From assembly GCA_004362315.1 (NCBI GenBank), contig SNWL01000003.1, positions 1,612,001-1,676,000 of the forward strand: a stretch of 64,000 bases of DNA. Reading direction: 5' to 3'. Each line of letters starts with the position of its first letter. The stretch's first letter is position 1. Below the pieces are notes generated by a model. That model had not been told where the DNA came from. It saw only the letters and a program-made list of their open reading frames with translations, and did not search any database. The DNA is from Mycobacterium sp. BK086. Lineage in GTDB: Bacteria > Actinomycetota > Actinomycetes > Mycobacteriales > Mycobacteriaceae. A program made the position numbers and the translations under genes. Shown one piece after another: positions 17,966 through 27,256 of the stretch.

Positions 17966-19453
17966 TCAGCTGGTTCGGGCCGCCTCCCGCTGGGCCAGCA
18001 CCGAGTGACGGCGGCCGTAGAGCAGGTAGAACCCCACCCCGATGGCCATCCAGACGATGAACCTGATCCAGGTCAGGCCGGTGAGGTTGAGCATCAGCCA
18101 GCCGCACGCGGCGATCGAAAGAAGCGGGAGCCATGGAACCAGCGGCGCGCGGAATCCGCGCTCCAGGTCCGGCCGGGTGCGGCGCAACATGATCACGCCC
18201 GCGGAGACCAGGATGAACGCGAACAGAGTCCCGACGTTGACCATCTCCTCGAGCTTTTCGATCGGAAAGACAGTCGCCGCGACGGCGATCAGCACCGCGA
18301 CCAGCACAGTGATCCGCACGGGGGTGCCGCGGCTGCCGGTCTTGGCCAGCTCGCGCGGCAGCAGCCCGTCGCGTGCCATCGCGAACAGCACCCGCGACAG
18401 CCCGAGAATCAGCACCATGACCACCGTCGTCAAACCGGCCAGCGCGCCGATCGAAATCACCTTGGCCGCCCAATCCACGCCGTTGAGCGCAAATGCCGTG
18501 GCCAGATTGGCGTGGCCGTCCTCGGCTTTATCCCGCAGGTCGGCATAGTTGACCATGCCGGACAACACGATCGACACCGATACGTAGAGCACCGTGACGA
18601 TGGCCAGCGACGCGAGGATTCCGCGCGCGACGTCGCGCTGCGGGTTCTTGGTCTCCTCGGCGGTGGTGGCCACGACGTCGAAGCCGATGAACGCGAAGAA
18701 CACGATCGACGCGCCGGCCAACATCCCGTACCAGCCGTAGTGGCTGCTCTCGGCGCCGGTCAACAGGGAAAAGACGGACTGGTTTATGCCGGTCCCCGAC
18801 CCGCCCTTGCCGGCTTCCGATTCCGGGATGAACGGGGAGAAATTGGCCGCCTTGATATAGAAAGCACCGACGATGACGACGAGCGCGACCACCGCCACCT
18901 TGATGGCCGTGATCACCGCGGAGAAGTTCGCCGAGAGCTTCGTGCCCAGCGCCAGCAGCGTGGCGACCACCACGACGATAAGCAGTGCGCCCCAGTCGAA
19001 GTCGAGCGGACCGATGGTCATCACTCCCCCGGAGAAGCCGAAGACGGTGCCCAGATAACTCGACCAGCCCTTGGCCACCACGGCGGCGCCGACCGCGAAC
19101 TCCAGAATCAGATCCCAACCGATGATCCACGCGACGAACTCCCCGAACGTCGCATAGGAGAACGTGTAGGCACTGCCCGCCACCGGCAGCGTCGACGCGA
19201 ATTCTGCATAACACAGCGCGGCCAGTCCGCAGGTCACCGCGGCGATGACGAACGACACCGAGATGGCCGGGCCGGTGATGTTGCCGAACGTCGACGCCGT
19301 CACGGTGAAGATGCCGGCGCCGACGACCACCGAGACGCCGAAAACCGTCAGATCCCACCACGTCAGATTCTTGCGGAGCCGGGTCCCCGGCTCGTCGGTG
19401 TCGAGGATCGATTGCTCCACCGACTTGGTCCGCCAATTACGGGTCATCTGCAT
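17966..19453 (-). CDS. APC-superfamily amino acid permease
   Basis: A 495-residue membrane transporter with about 12 hydrophobic segments, the first being LTVFGVSVVVGAGIFTVTAS, which contains the GxG(I/V)F substrate-binding signature of APC transporters. A conserved FIGFDVVATTAEE motif lies mid-protein. It is the counterpart of Rv3253c, annotated as a cationic amino acid transporter. The frame offers ATG 19453 and ATG 19447. It is divergent from the FAD-dependent gene and ends 85 bases before alkB starts. Confidence 0.9.
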   Translation of the reverse strand: MQMTRNWRTKSVEQSILDTDEPGTRLRKNLTWWDLTVFGVSVVVGAGIFTVTASTFGNITGPAISVSFVIAAVTCGLAALCYAEFASTLPVAGSAYTFSYATFGEFVAWIIGWDLILEFAVGAAVVAKGWSSYLGTVFGFSGGVMTIGPLDFDWGALLIVVVVATLLALGTKLSANFSAVITAIKVAVVALVVIVGAFYIKAANFSPFIPESEAGKGGSGTGINQSVFSLLTGAESSHYGWYGMLAGASIVFFAFIGFDVVATTAEETKNPQRDVARGILASLAIVTVLYVSVSIVLSGMVNYADLRDKAEDGHANLATAFALNGVDWAAKVISIGALAGLTTVVMVLILGLSRVLFAMARDGLLPRELAKTGSRGTPVRITVLVAVLIAVAATVFPIEKLEEMVNVGTLFAFILVSAGVIMLRRTRPDLERGFRAPLVPWLPLLSIAACGWLMLNLTGLTWIRFIVWMAIGVGFYLLYGRRHSVLAQREAARTS

Positions 19454-19504
19454 TCCCCCCTAGTACCCCGGTTAGACCGCGTTGCAGCGGGTATCTGAGA
19501 CGTC

Positions 19505-20896
19505 GTGGGCCAACCCCCGAAGCTTCAGCATGCAATCGTCATCGGGGCCAGCATCGCAGGGTTGTGCGCCGCCCGGGTGTTGTCCGATCACTTCGACCGG
19601 GTGACCGTCTACGACCGCGATATGTTGCCGCCCGGCCCGGGCCACCGCAGCGCAGTTCCACAGGACCGCCACGTGCACATCCTGATGGCCCGCGGTGCCG
19701 CGGAGTTCGAAGCGTTGTTCCCCGGCCTGCTCGACGACATGGTTGATGCGGGCGTGGCGAAACTGGAGAACCAGCCCGACAGCATCCACTTCGGTGCCGC
19801 GGGCCACGTGCTGGGCACCGCGCACACCTTGCGCCACGAGTTCACCGCCTACGTGCCCAGTCGCAAGCAGTTGGAGTGGCAGATCCGCCGCCGTACCGCC
19901 GACCTCCCGAATGTCGAGATCGAGCAGCGTCATGTCAGCGCCCCGTGCTTCGACGAGGACCGACGGGCCGTCACCGGCGTCATGCTGTCGGCACCCGGCC
20001 GGACCGAATTCGTGGCCGCCGATCTGGTCGTCGACGCCTCCGGGCGCGGCACCCGGCTGCCCGCGTGGCTGTACGAGTGGGGGTTCGCCCGGCCCGAAGA
20101 GCAGACCGTCGACGTCGGAATCGGTTACGCCACACAGCAGTTGCGGATTCCCGACGGGCTGATCGCCGAGAAGGTCGTCGTGGCCGGGGTGTCACGCGGC
20201 CAGCAGGCCGGGCTGGGCATGCTCTTCTACGAGGACGGCACCTGGGGGTTGACGACGTTCACCGTCGGCCACACCGCCACGCCGCAGACGTTCGCCGACA
20301 TGTGCACGGTCGCCGACGCCGCGCTGCCCGTGCCACTGGCGGCCGCGATCCGGCGGGCTGAACCGTTGGGCGACATCGCTTTTCACCGCTACCCAGTCAG
20401 CCGCTGGCGCCGGTACGACAAGCTTCAGCGATTCCCCGCCGGCATTGTGCCGTTCGGCGACGCAGTCGCGAGTTTCAATCCGACGTACGGACAGGGCATG
20501 ACGATGACCGCGCTCCAAGCCGGCCATCTGCGACGGTTGCTTGCCTCCGGTACCCGACATCTGGCCTACGACCTCAGTCGCGCCACCGCCAAGACCACCT
20601 ATCCGGTGTGGACGATGAACGCGATCGGCGACCTGACGCTGCACGGTACCGACGGGCCCGCCCCATGGTGGTACCGCCCGGTCGGCGCACTGTTCGACCA
20701 ATTTCTCGGCGCCGCGGAAAGCGATCCTGTTCTGGCGGAATGGTTTCTGCGCCGCTTCAGTCTGCTCGACAGCCTGTATATGGTCCCGCCTATGCGGATC
20801 ATCGGCCGCACGATCCGGCACAACGTGTCCGCATGGCGGGCCCAGCGCCGCGCTAGCGTGCCAGTGCGCGATCGAGATCCGGCTCCAGATAGATGA
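19505..20896 (+). CDS. FAD-dependent oxidoreductase/monooxygenase
   Basis: A 463-residue flavoprotein with the dinucleotide-binding GASIAGLCAARVL near residue 14, a DASGRGTRLP segment, and the second FAD motif PFGDAVASFNPTYGQGMTMT. It is the counterpart of Rv3254. Members act as hydroxylases or geranylgeranyl-reductase-like enzymes; the substrate is unknown. The GTG at 19505 has a TATCTG hexamer 7 bases upstream, suggesting a leaderless message. The end overlaps the convergent CDF gene by 44 bases. Confidence 0.88.
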   Translation: MGQPPKLQHAIVIGASIAGLCAARVLSDHFDRVTVYDRDMLPPGPGHRSAVPQDRHVHILMARGAAEFEALFPGLLDDMVDAGVAKLENQPDSIHFGAAGHVLGTAHTLRHEFTAYVPSRKQLEWQIRRRTADLPNVEIEQRHVSAPCFDEDRRAVTGVMLSAPGRTEFVAADLVVDASGRGTRLPAWLYEWGFARPEEQTVDVGIGYATQQLRIPDGLIAEKVVVAGVSRGQQAGLGMLFYEDGTWGLTTFTVGHTATPQTFADMCTVADAALPVPLAAAIRRAEPLGDIAFHRYPVSRWRRYDKLQRFPAGIVPFGDAVASFNPTYGQGMTMTALQAGHLRRLLASGTRHLAYDLSRATAKTTYPVWTMNAIGDLTLHGTDGPAPWWYRPVGALFDQFLGAAESDPVLAEWFLRRFSLLDSLYMVPPMRIIGRTIRHNVSAWRAQRRASVPVRDRDPAPDR

Positions 20897-21773
20897 CCTG
20901 AGCGGCGGGTACCGCCGCTCGCACGGCGGCCTCGGCGCCGTCGATCGTGGCAGCGACGGTGGCCAGATCGGTGTCGGCGGCCAGCGCGATCTTGGCGCCG
21001 ACGAGCATCTCCTCCGGACCGAGGTACTGCGTGCGCAGGTGAATCACCCGGTCGACATTGGCGGTCTGCTCCAACGCGGTCCGGATCGCCCGGCCCTCGT
21101 CGGGTGTGGCGCCCTCACCGATCAGCAGGCTGTGCATCTCGACCATCAGAATCACCGCGATCACACCCAACAGCACACCGATCATCACCGTGCCGATACC
21201 GTCCCAGACCGGGTCGTCGGTCACGATCGTCAAGCCGACGCCGGCGAGCGCGAGCACCAGACCCACCAGTGCGCCGGTGTCTTCGAGCAACACCACCGGC
21301 AATTCGGGGCTGCGCGAGCGGCGGATGAACTGCCACCACGTGCTCTTGCCCTTCAGCGGGCGCGATTCCACCATCGCGGTGCGAAAGCTGTACGACTCCA
21401 ACCCGATTGCCACCATCAGGATCACCACCGCGACGATCGGAGAGGTCAGCGGCGCCGGATGGCTGATCTTGTGATAGCCCTCGTACAACGCGAAGATCGA
21501 GCCGAGGGTGAAGAGCACCAGGGCGACCACGAACGAATAGAAGTAGCGGCTACGGCCGTACCCGAACTGGTGCAAGCTGTCCGGCTCTTTGCGCGCCTCG
21601 CGCTGACCGAACAGCAGCAAGCCCTGGTTGGACGTGTCGGCCACCGAGTGCACGGCTTCGGCCAGCATCGACGAGCTACCGGTGATGAGGTAGCCGACGA
21701 ACTTCGCCGCGGCAATGCCCGCGTTGGCGGCCAGGGCCGCCAGGATCGCCTTGGTACTGCCCTCGGTCGACAT
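20853..21773 (-). CDS. Cation diffusion facilitator family transporter
   Basis: A 306-residue CDF protein with six predicted membrane helices. The metal-site signature is AEAVHSVADTSNQ in the second helix (HxxxD), and the C-terminal cytosolic domain ends in an acidic EPDLDRALAR. It would export a divalent cation (Zn2+, Mn2+ or Fe2+) in exchange for protons. The gene lies between the FAD enzyme and manA and is not, as far as I recall, present there in M. tuberculosis. It converges on and overlaps the plus-strand neighbour by 44 bases. Confidence 0.9.
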   Translation of the reverse strand: MSTEGSTKAILAALAANAGIAAAKFVGYLITGSSSMLAEAVHSVADTSNQGLLLFGQREARKEPDSLHQFGYGRSRYFYSFVVALVLFTLGSIFALYEGYHKISHPAPLTSPIVAVVILMVAIGLESYSFRTAMVESRPLKGKSTWWQFIRRSRSPELPVVLLEDTGALVGLVLALAGVGLTIVTDDPVWDGIGTVMIGVLLGVIAVILMVEMHSLLIGEGATPDEGRAIRTALEQTANVDRVIHLRTQYLGPEEMLVGAKIALAADTDLATVAATIDGAEAAVRAAVPAAQVIYLEPDLDRALAR

Positions 21774-21797
21774 CCGTTGTCCTCCTTGGCCTGGGAT

Positions 21798-23024
21798 TCA
21801 GAGGCCAACCGTAGCCCGAAACAGCCGAGAGGGCGCACTCGCCTCCAGCCGGATCGGGCCGTCGTCGGCGGCCACCCAGGCGGCCGACCCGCGCTCCAGC
21901 ACCACGACGTCGGACTTGGCGCGGACCATTACCGAGCCCTCGGTGCAGACCAGGATCTGCGGACCGTCGTGACGGGAGGGGGCATCGATCTCATGGCCCA
22001 GGTTGTCCCCGTCCAGCATCAGCACACAGGTGGCGAATTCCACGGCCGGAGTGTCGTAGACCAGTTCGATGCCGTCCTGGTGGGTGGGCGTCCTCAGCGT
22101 CGGCTCATCGGCTGGAGTGAAGTCGAGCACCCGCAACAGCTCGGGGACATCCACGTGCTTGGGGGTCAAGCCACCGCGAAGCACGTTGTCGGAGTTGGCC
22201 ATTACCTCCATGCCGACACCGTGGATATAGCTGTGCAGGTTGCCTGCGGGCATGAAGAGCGCTTCGCCGGGAGCGAGCGTGATCCGGTTGAGCAGCATGG
22301 CGGCCAGCACACCCGCGTCACCGGGATAGCGCTCCCCCAATTCCAAGAGCGTTCGGGCTTCGGCGGCGAATTCCGTTTCACCGGATCGCACATAGGCCAC
22401 CGCGCCGTCGAGCACCGCGGGGATCAGCACGTCCAAGTCGGGTTGCGGCGCGGTGATCCACGTGGTGAACAAGGCGCGCAGGCCGTCGGCGTCGGGCTGA
22501 CCGGACAGCAACCCAATGAACGGGTCAAGATCCGAGACGGCCAGCGCACGCATCAGCGCGACCGAGCGAGCCGCCGGCCGGAACCCGCCAAGAGCGTGAA
22601 ATTCACTCAGCGCCACCAACAATTCGGGCTTGTGGTTGCGGTCGCGGTAGTTGCGGATCGGCGAGTTCAGCGGCACCCCCACGCGGTCTTCTCGCACGTA
22701 GCCCTCGACGGCCTGTTCGGCACTGGGATGGGCCTGCAGCGACAACGGCTCCTCGGCCGCGAGCACCTTGACCAGGAACGGCAGGACATCACCGAAGCGG
22801 CCCCGCACCGCGGAGCCCAGCTGACCGTCGGGATCAGATTGCACGGCGTCGAGCAAGGACCGCTCGCCGTCCGCGGTTTCCAGCCACGCCGGATCCCCCG
22901 GATGAGCGCCAAACCACAGCTCGGCCTCGGGATGCGCTGTCGGGGAGGGCCGTCCGGTGAACTCCGCTATGGCCGTCCGAGATCCCCACGCGTAGGTGCG
23001 TGTCGCCCCTCGTAGCAATTCCAC
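21798..23024 (-). CDS. manA: Mannose-6-phosphate isomerase, class I
   Basis: A 408-residue cupin-type isomerase converting fructose-6-P to mannose-6-P, feeding GDP-mannose for lipomannan, PIMs and glycoproteins. Zinc ligands are in LQAHPS and in the GNLHSYIHG-to-MEVMANSDNVLRGG region, the signature of type I PMI. The GTG at 23024 (MELLRGATRTYAWGS) matches the family N-terminus. It follows the SIS-domain gene by 7 bases, so manB, the SIS gene and manA form one operon. Confidence 0.95.
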   Translation of the reverse strand: MELLRGATRTYAWGSRTAIAEFTGRPSPTAHPEAELWFGAHPGDPAWLETADGERSLLDAVQSDPDGQLGSAVRGRFGDVLPFLVKVLAAEEPLSLQAHPSAEQAVEGYVREDRVGVPLNSPIRNYRDRNHKPELLVALSEFHALGGFRPAARSVALMRALAVSDLDPFIGLLSGQPDADGLRALFTTWITAPQPDLDVLIPAVLDGAVAYVRSGETEFAAEARTLLELGERYPGDAGVLAAMLLNRITLAPGEALFMPAGNLHSYIHGVGMEVMANSDNVLRGGLTPKHVDVPELLRVLDFTPADEPTLRTPTHQDGIELVYDTPAVEFATCVLMLDGDNLGHEIDAPSRHDGPQILVCTEGSVMVRAKSDVVVLERGSAAWVAADDGPIRLEASAPSRLFRATVGL

Positions 23025-23031
23025 TGGGAAG

Positions 23032-24105
23032 TTATCCCCCCACCAATCTCAAATAAACCGCCGCCATCTGCAGTCGCACGGCCAGCGTCGCGAGCTGTTG
23101 CTCGGCACGCCCAGTGACGGGAACCGCCCCCGCCTCCCCGATGTCTTCGGCCCCCACCAGATCGACATCGTCCAGTCCGCCGGTTCGTGCGGCGATCACC
23201 GCGCGTTCGGTGTCCAGGGCAAGGGCCAGCACCCGCGGCCCTCTGGTCAGCGGCCCGTCCAGTTCCTCGTCGTGGAAGAGCGCATCCACGGGATCGTCGA
23301 ATTGGGTTGTGCCACTGGTGCGTAACGCGACAAGCGCATCGGAGAGCCCGGCCGCGGCGACGGCCTTTCCCGCCAGCCGCAACAGCACCGCGGCGGCGTG
23401 CCGGGCCAGCGCAAGCGTGGCCGCGCTGTCGCCGGCGAGCACGACCTGCCGGCCGGACATCCGCTCGGCCAAGGCTTTTGCCGGGTTGGTGAACACCTCG
23501 CGGCCGGCACTGTTACGCAACGCCTCGGCGTCGAGTTCGTCAGCCAGGGCGGAAAGATCGGTCTGCAGCGCCGGATCGACGGCTTGCAGCGCGGCCAGCC
23601 CGGCGGCCAGGTAGCGGCTGAGCCCGAATTCGTCGGGCGCCCACAACCTGGGCTCCAGCACCGCGGCGCGTCCGGCGGTGGCATCGCGCAGTGGCCCCTC
23701 ATACGGAGCGGCGACCACGACCCGGGCACCACGTCGCACAGCCGTGGCCGCGGCGGTCACCAGCGCCGGGTCCGCGGCGTCATCGCCGGCGACGACCAGG
23801 ACGTCCAGCGGTCCGATCCAGGGCGGAGATTCCGCCGCCACCACGATCGGCTCGCCCGCCACCCCGCTCAACGTCGCGGCCAGCATCGCTCCCGCACTTT
23901 CGGCCGCTCCCCGGCCGGCCACCCAGATCACGGTTCGCGGGCGCTGACCGCCGGCCACCGTCGCCAACTCGCCTTCGTCCACCGCGGCCGCCGTCGCGCG
24001 CACCTGAGCGCCTGCCATCGCCGCGGCCCGCAGCAGTCCGTCGCGGTCAGCCTCGAGCAGGCCCTCGGTGTCGTCGAGATCGAGTGTGGCGTGGGCGGCG
24101 CTCAC
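23032..24105 (-). CDS. SIS-domain protein, phosphosugar-isomerase-like
   Basis: A 357-residue protein with two sugar-isomerase-like halves, related to bifunctional phosphoglucose/phosphomannose isomerases (TobH/Rv3256c group). VIWVAGRGAAESAGAM marks the first SIS motif and VVLAGDSAATLALARHAA the second. Its GTG overlaps the manB stop (GTGA), and it lies between phosphomannomutase and mannose-6-P isomerase, so a role in mannose-phosphate metabolism is likely. Catalytic activity has not been shown for this subgroup, to my knowledge. Confidence 0.82.
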   Translation of the reverse strand: MSAAHATLDLDDTEGLLEADRDGLLRAAAMAGAQVRATAAAVDEGELATVAGGQRPRTVIWVAGRGAAESAGAMLAATLSGVAGEPIVVAAESPPWIGPLDVLVVAGDDAADPALVTAAATAVRRGARVVVAAPYEGPLRDATAGRAAVLEPRLWAPDEFGLSRYLAAGLAALQAVDPALQTDLSALADELDAEALRNSAGREVFTNPAKALAERMSGRQVVLAGDSAATLALARHAAAVLLRLAGKAVAAAGLSDALVALRTSGTTQFDDPVDALFHDEELDGPLTRGPRVLALALDTERAVIAARTGGLDDVDLVGAEDIGEAGAVPVTGRAEQQLATLAVRLQMAAVYLRLVGG

Positions 24106-25490
24106 GGCGACCCGTCCGGTTGTGCCGCGATGTCGTCGGAGACCCTGCGAACGATCTCGTCGATCTCCTCGGCGCTGCGGGCTTCGACATTGAGACGCAG
24201 CAGCGGTTCGGTATTCGAGGTACGCAGGTTGAACCACGCACCGTCACCCAGATCCACCGTCACTCCATCCAGGTGATCAAGCGAGATGACCTGACTGCCA
24301 AAGGTTTTCAAGACCGACTCAACACAGGCCGGTGCGTCGAGCACCCGGAAGTTGATCTCACCGGACGCCTCGTAGCGCTGGTAGTTCGCCATCAGTTCCG
24401 ACAGCGGGCGGTCCTGCTCGCCGAGTGCGGCCAGTACGTGGAGTGCGGCCAGCATGCCGGAGTCCGCGCCCCAGAAATCGCGGAAGTAGTAGTGCGCGGA
24501 ATGTTCGCCGCCGAAAATCGCGCCGGTGTCGGCCATCAGCGCCTTGATGTAGGAGTGGCCGACCCGCGAACGCACCGGAGTGCCACCGCGTTCGATGACC
24601 AGCTCGGGCACTGCCCGCGATGTGATCAGGTTGTGGATCACCGTCGCACCGATCTCGCGAGTCAGCTCGCGCCCGGCCACCAGCGCGGTGACCGCCGACG
24701 GCGAGACGGGCCCACCCCGCTCGTCGACCACGAAACAGCGGTCGGCGTCGCCGTCGAACGCCAGCCCGATGTCGGCACCGGTCTCGACCACGAACTTCTG
24801 CAGGTCGACCAGGTTGGAGGGCTCGAGCGGATTGGCTTCGTGGTTGGGGAAGGACCCGTCGAGCTCGAAGTACAGCGGCAGCAGTGTCAGCGCCGAGATG
24901 GGGCCCAGAACCGCGGGGGTGGTATGCCCGGCCATTCCGTTGCCGGCGTCGACCGCCACCCGAAGCGGGCGCAGCTCGGCCAATTCGACCAGCGAGCGCA
25001 AGAAGTCGCCGTAGTCGGCCAGCACATCCTGATCACGCACCTGCCCTCGCGCGCCGTCGTACGCGGGGACCCCGGCGATGACCTCGTCGCGGATCAGCGC
25101 CAGACCGGTGTCCTCGCCGACGGGCTTGGCCCCTGCGCGACACAGCTTGATGCCGTTGTAGGCGGCAGGATTGTGACTGGCGGTGAACATCGCGCCGGCG
25201 CAACCGAGAAATCCGGACGCGAAGTAGAGCTGGTCAGTGGATGCCAGCCCGATGCGCACGACGTCGAGGCCCTGCGCGGTGACACCCTCACCGAAGGCCT
25301 TGGCCAGTGCCGGCGAGCTTTCCCGCATGTCGTAGCCGATGGCGACGCGTTCCCCGCCTTCCGAGCGGATCAGGCGGGCGAACGCGGCGGCGACGTCGGT
25401 GACGAAGTCCTCGTCGATCTCCTGGCCGACGAGGCCGCGCACGTCATAAGCCTTGATCACACGGCGCACTGCGTCGGCGGGCCTCGACAT
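24102..25490 (-). CDS. manB: Phosphomannomutase/phosphoglucomutase
   Basis: A 462-residue alpha-D-phosphohexomutase interconverting mannose-6-P and mannose-1-P. The phosphoserine loop is TASHNP at 103-108 (S105), the metal loop DGDADR, the sugar-specificity loop GGEHSAHY, and the phosphate-binding loop RTSNTEP near the C-terminus. It is the counterpart of Rv3257c (pmmA). First gene of the operon with the SIS gene and manA. Confidence 0.95.
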   Translation of the reverse strand: MSRPADAVRRVIKAYDVRGLVGQEIDEDFVTDVAAAFARLIRSEGGERVAIGYDMRESSPALAKAFGEGVTAQGLDVVRIGLASTDQLYFASGFLGCAGAMFTASHNPAAYNGIKLCRAGAKPVGEDTGLALIRDEVIAGVPAYDGARGQVRDQDVLADYGDFLRSLVELAELRPLRVAVDAGNGMAGHTTPAVLGPISALTLLPLYFELDGSFPNHEANPLEPSNLVDLQKFVVETGADIGLAFDGDADRCFVVDERGGPVSPSAVTALVAGRELTREIGATVIHNLITSRAVPELVIERGGTPVRSRVGHSYIKALMADTGAIFGGEHSAHYYFRDFWGADSGMLAALHVLAALGEQDRPLSELMANYQRYEASGEINFRVLDAPACVESVLKTFGSQVISLDHLDGVTVDLGDGAWFNLRTSNTEPLLRLNVEARSAEEIDEIVRRVSDDIAAQPDGSP

Positions 25491-25567
25491 GGCAGATCTC
25501 CTGACCGAGAGGGACTCTTGGCCGCCAGCCTATCTGTTTCGGTGCGCCCGTACGGGCGGCTATGGCG

Positions 25568-26020
25568 TCAGTCGGTCGGGTCCGGCAGTACCCGCAGGTG
25601 CCCACGCCGACGGCCGGCAGTAGTGGGCCGATGAGCCGCCGCGGGCATCATCGGAGTACCGGTGGCGGGCGCGTGAGCCGCGCCGCCCGGGTCGGAGAAA
25701 CCGGCAATCGGCGGGCGGGCCGACATCCCGTCGCGGCCTTCGCGGACTGCGTCGGCGAGGGCGATCAGGTCGTCGTCGTCCGGGTACTCGGGCAGCGGAC
25801 CGGCGTGGCGAACCAGGTCCCAGCCGATGGGTGCGGTGATCCGGTTGGCATGGCCGACGCACAGGTCCCACGAATGGGGTTCACGCGAGGTAGCCAGCGG
25901 GCCGACGACGGCCGTGGAGTCCGAGTAGACGAACGTCAGCGTCGCCACCGCATAATGGGGGCACCCAGGCCGGCAGCAGCGACGGGGAGCATTCACGTCC
26001 GTGAGGTTATCGCGGTTCAT
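25568..26020 (-). CDS. DUF3499 family protein
   Basis: A 150-residue actinobacterial protein matching the DUF3499 family (Rv3258c). CCRPGCPHYAVATLTFVY and WDLCVGHANR provide cysteines and a histidine likely to bind zinc. The C-terminal part is low-complexity and basic. It lies 77 bases upstream of manB and diverges from the metallopeptidase-like gene. Function unknown; the GTG at 25996 (VNAPRRCC) is an alternative start. Confidence 0.85.
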   Translation of the reverse strand: MNRDNLTDVNAPRRCCRPGCPHYAVATLTFVYSDSTAVVGPLATSREPHSWDLCVGHANRITAPIGWDLVRHAGPLPEYPDDDDLIALADAVREGRDGMSARPPIAGFSDPGGAAHAPATGTPMMPAAAHRPTTAGRRRGHLRVLPDPTD

Positions 26021-26073
26021 TCACCGGTGACTCGCGGACACGCGCAGCCGCGAGGCGGCCGATTCACAACCGT

Positions 26074-26079
26074 TACGAT
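26074..26079 (+). promoter_or_regulatory. Leaderless -10 box TACGAT of the Rv3259-like gene
   Basis: TACGAT ends 7 bases before the GTG at 26087, so the transcript is expected to start at the start codon. No Shine-Dalgarno sequence is present. Confidence 0.4.
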
Positions 26080-26086
26080 CACTCTC

Positions 26087-26581
26087 GTGGCCGATTCCCG
26101 CAGCTCCCGGCGAGGTGGCCGGTCCGGCGGCGGCCCGGGATCGCGGCGGGGACGCGAGATGCGCGGGCCGCTGCTGCCGCCGACGGTTCCCGGCTGGCGC
26201 AGCCGCGCCGAGCGGTTCGACATGGCGGTGCTGGAGGCCTACGAGCCGATCGAGCGGCGCTGGCAACAACGCCTCACCGGACTTGATGTCGCCGTCGACG
26301 AGATCCCGCGCATCGCACCGAAGGATCCGGACAGTGTGCAGTGGCCGGCTGAAGTGGTGGCCGACGGGCCGATCGCTTTGGCCCGGCTGATCCCGGCCGG
26401 GGTTGACGTTCGCGGTAACTCCACGCGGGCCCGAATAGTGCTGTTTCGCAAGCCGATCGAGCGGCGGGCCAAAGACTCGATCGACCTGACGGATCTTCTG
26501 CACGAGATTTTGGTGGCGCAGGTGGCCACCTACCTCGGGGTCGAACCGTCAGTCATCGACCCGAGTATGGAAGAGGATTAG
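26087..26581 (+). CDS. Metallopeptidase-fold protein lacking the zinc motif
   Basis: A 164-residue protein, counterpart of Rv3259, related to the small minimal metallopeptidase (zincin, formerly DUF1025) family. The N-terminus is Arg/Gly-rich and disordered. Where the family has HExxHH before a GI/GV turn, this protein reads AQVATYLGV, so all zinc ligands are replaced and peptidase activity is unlikely. The GTG at 26087 fits a leaderless start. It converges with whiB2 14 bases downstream. Confidence 0.8.
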   Translation: MADSRSSRRGGRSGGGPGSRRGREMRGPLLPPTVPGWRSRAERFDMAVLEAYEPIERRWQQRLTGLDVAVDEIPRIAPKDPDSVQWPAEVVADGPIALARLIPAGVDVRGNSTRARIVLFRKPIERRAKDSIDLTDLLHEILVAQVATYLGVEPSVIDPSMEED

Positions 26582-26595
26582 GACGCGCGAACGCG

Positions 26596-26955
26596 TCAGA
26601 TGATGCCGCGCTTGAGGCGACGGCGCTCCCGCTCGGAGAGCCCGCCCCAGATGCCGAAGCGCTCATCGTGAGCAAGGGCGTAGTCGAGGCACTTGTCTTT
26701 CACCTCGCAGCCCAGGCAGATGCGCTTGGCTTCGCGGGTAGAACCACCCTTTTCAGGGAAGAACGCTTCGGGGTCGGTCTGCGCGCACAGCGCGCGTTCC
26801 TGCCACTGGTCTTCGTCTTCGGCCGTATCCGGCGTCGCATCGATGATCGGGTCAGGCACCAAACTCAGGTGAGCGCGTGCCATTACCCCCATCGTCTGCG
26901 ATCCGGGAATGGACTGCGGCAACCCCATCGCGCCGATTACGTGCTCATAGGACAT
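26596..26955 (-). CDS. whiB2: WhiB-family iron-sulfur regulator WhiB2 (WhmD)
   Basis: A 119-residue WhiB protein. The [4Fe-4S] cysteines are C57, C80, C83 and C89, followed by GIWGG at 101-105 and the basic tail RRRLKRG that contacts DNA. WhiB2 is essential for septation and division and works with WhiA. The ATG at 26955 has GAGGAGG six bases upstream. The variable N-terminal 50 residues include the conserved LSLVPD segment. Confidence 0.96.
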   Translation of the reverse strand: MSYEHVIGAMGLPQSIPGSQTMGVMARAHLSLVPDPIIDATPDTAEDEDQWQERALCAQTDPEAFFPEKGGSTREAKRICLGCEVKDKCLDYALAHDERFGIWGGLSERERRRLKRGII

Positions 26956-27256
26956 TTCCGCCTCCTCACCTGGTTTTCGTAGATCTTTTGCATGTCGCCC
27001 ACTATTGAAGTGTGCCCAACTCAATTCGAACACCTGGTCGAATCACGGTCTGGGACACCGAAACCGGCAGGTCCGACCGGGAAATGACACTGATGTGATT
27101 AGACACGTCGCGGCTGCTTCGCGCAAGCGATTGAACCGAAATTAATACCATTTTCCTCGGAGAATTCGGCGAGTCGATGCACCGGCGTGTCTTGGGAGTG
27201 ACGTGATTGTGACCGCGTGCGTCGCCGAAAAGGCCGACCGCCTAGTGTCGGTCGGT
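26956..27256. other. Divergent intergenic region between whiB2 and fbiA
   Basis: Roughly 300 bases, partly AT-rich (around 27130-27165), with no coding frame of interest. It must hold the whiB2 promoter and a long 5' leader, as is usual for whiB2, and the fbiA promoter at its right end. I see no strong hairpin or repeat. Confidence 0.5.
27243..27248 (+). promoter_or_regulatory. Leaderless -10 box TAGTGT of fbiA
   Basis: TAGTGT ends 8 bases before the GTG at 27257, consistent with a transcript beginning at or beside the start codon. It also supports this start over the longer frame from 27203. Confidence 0.4.
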
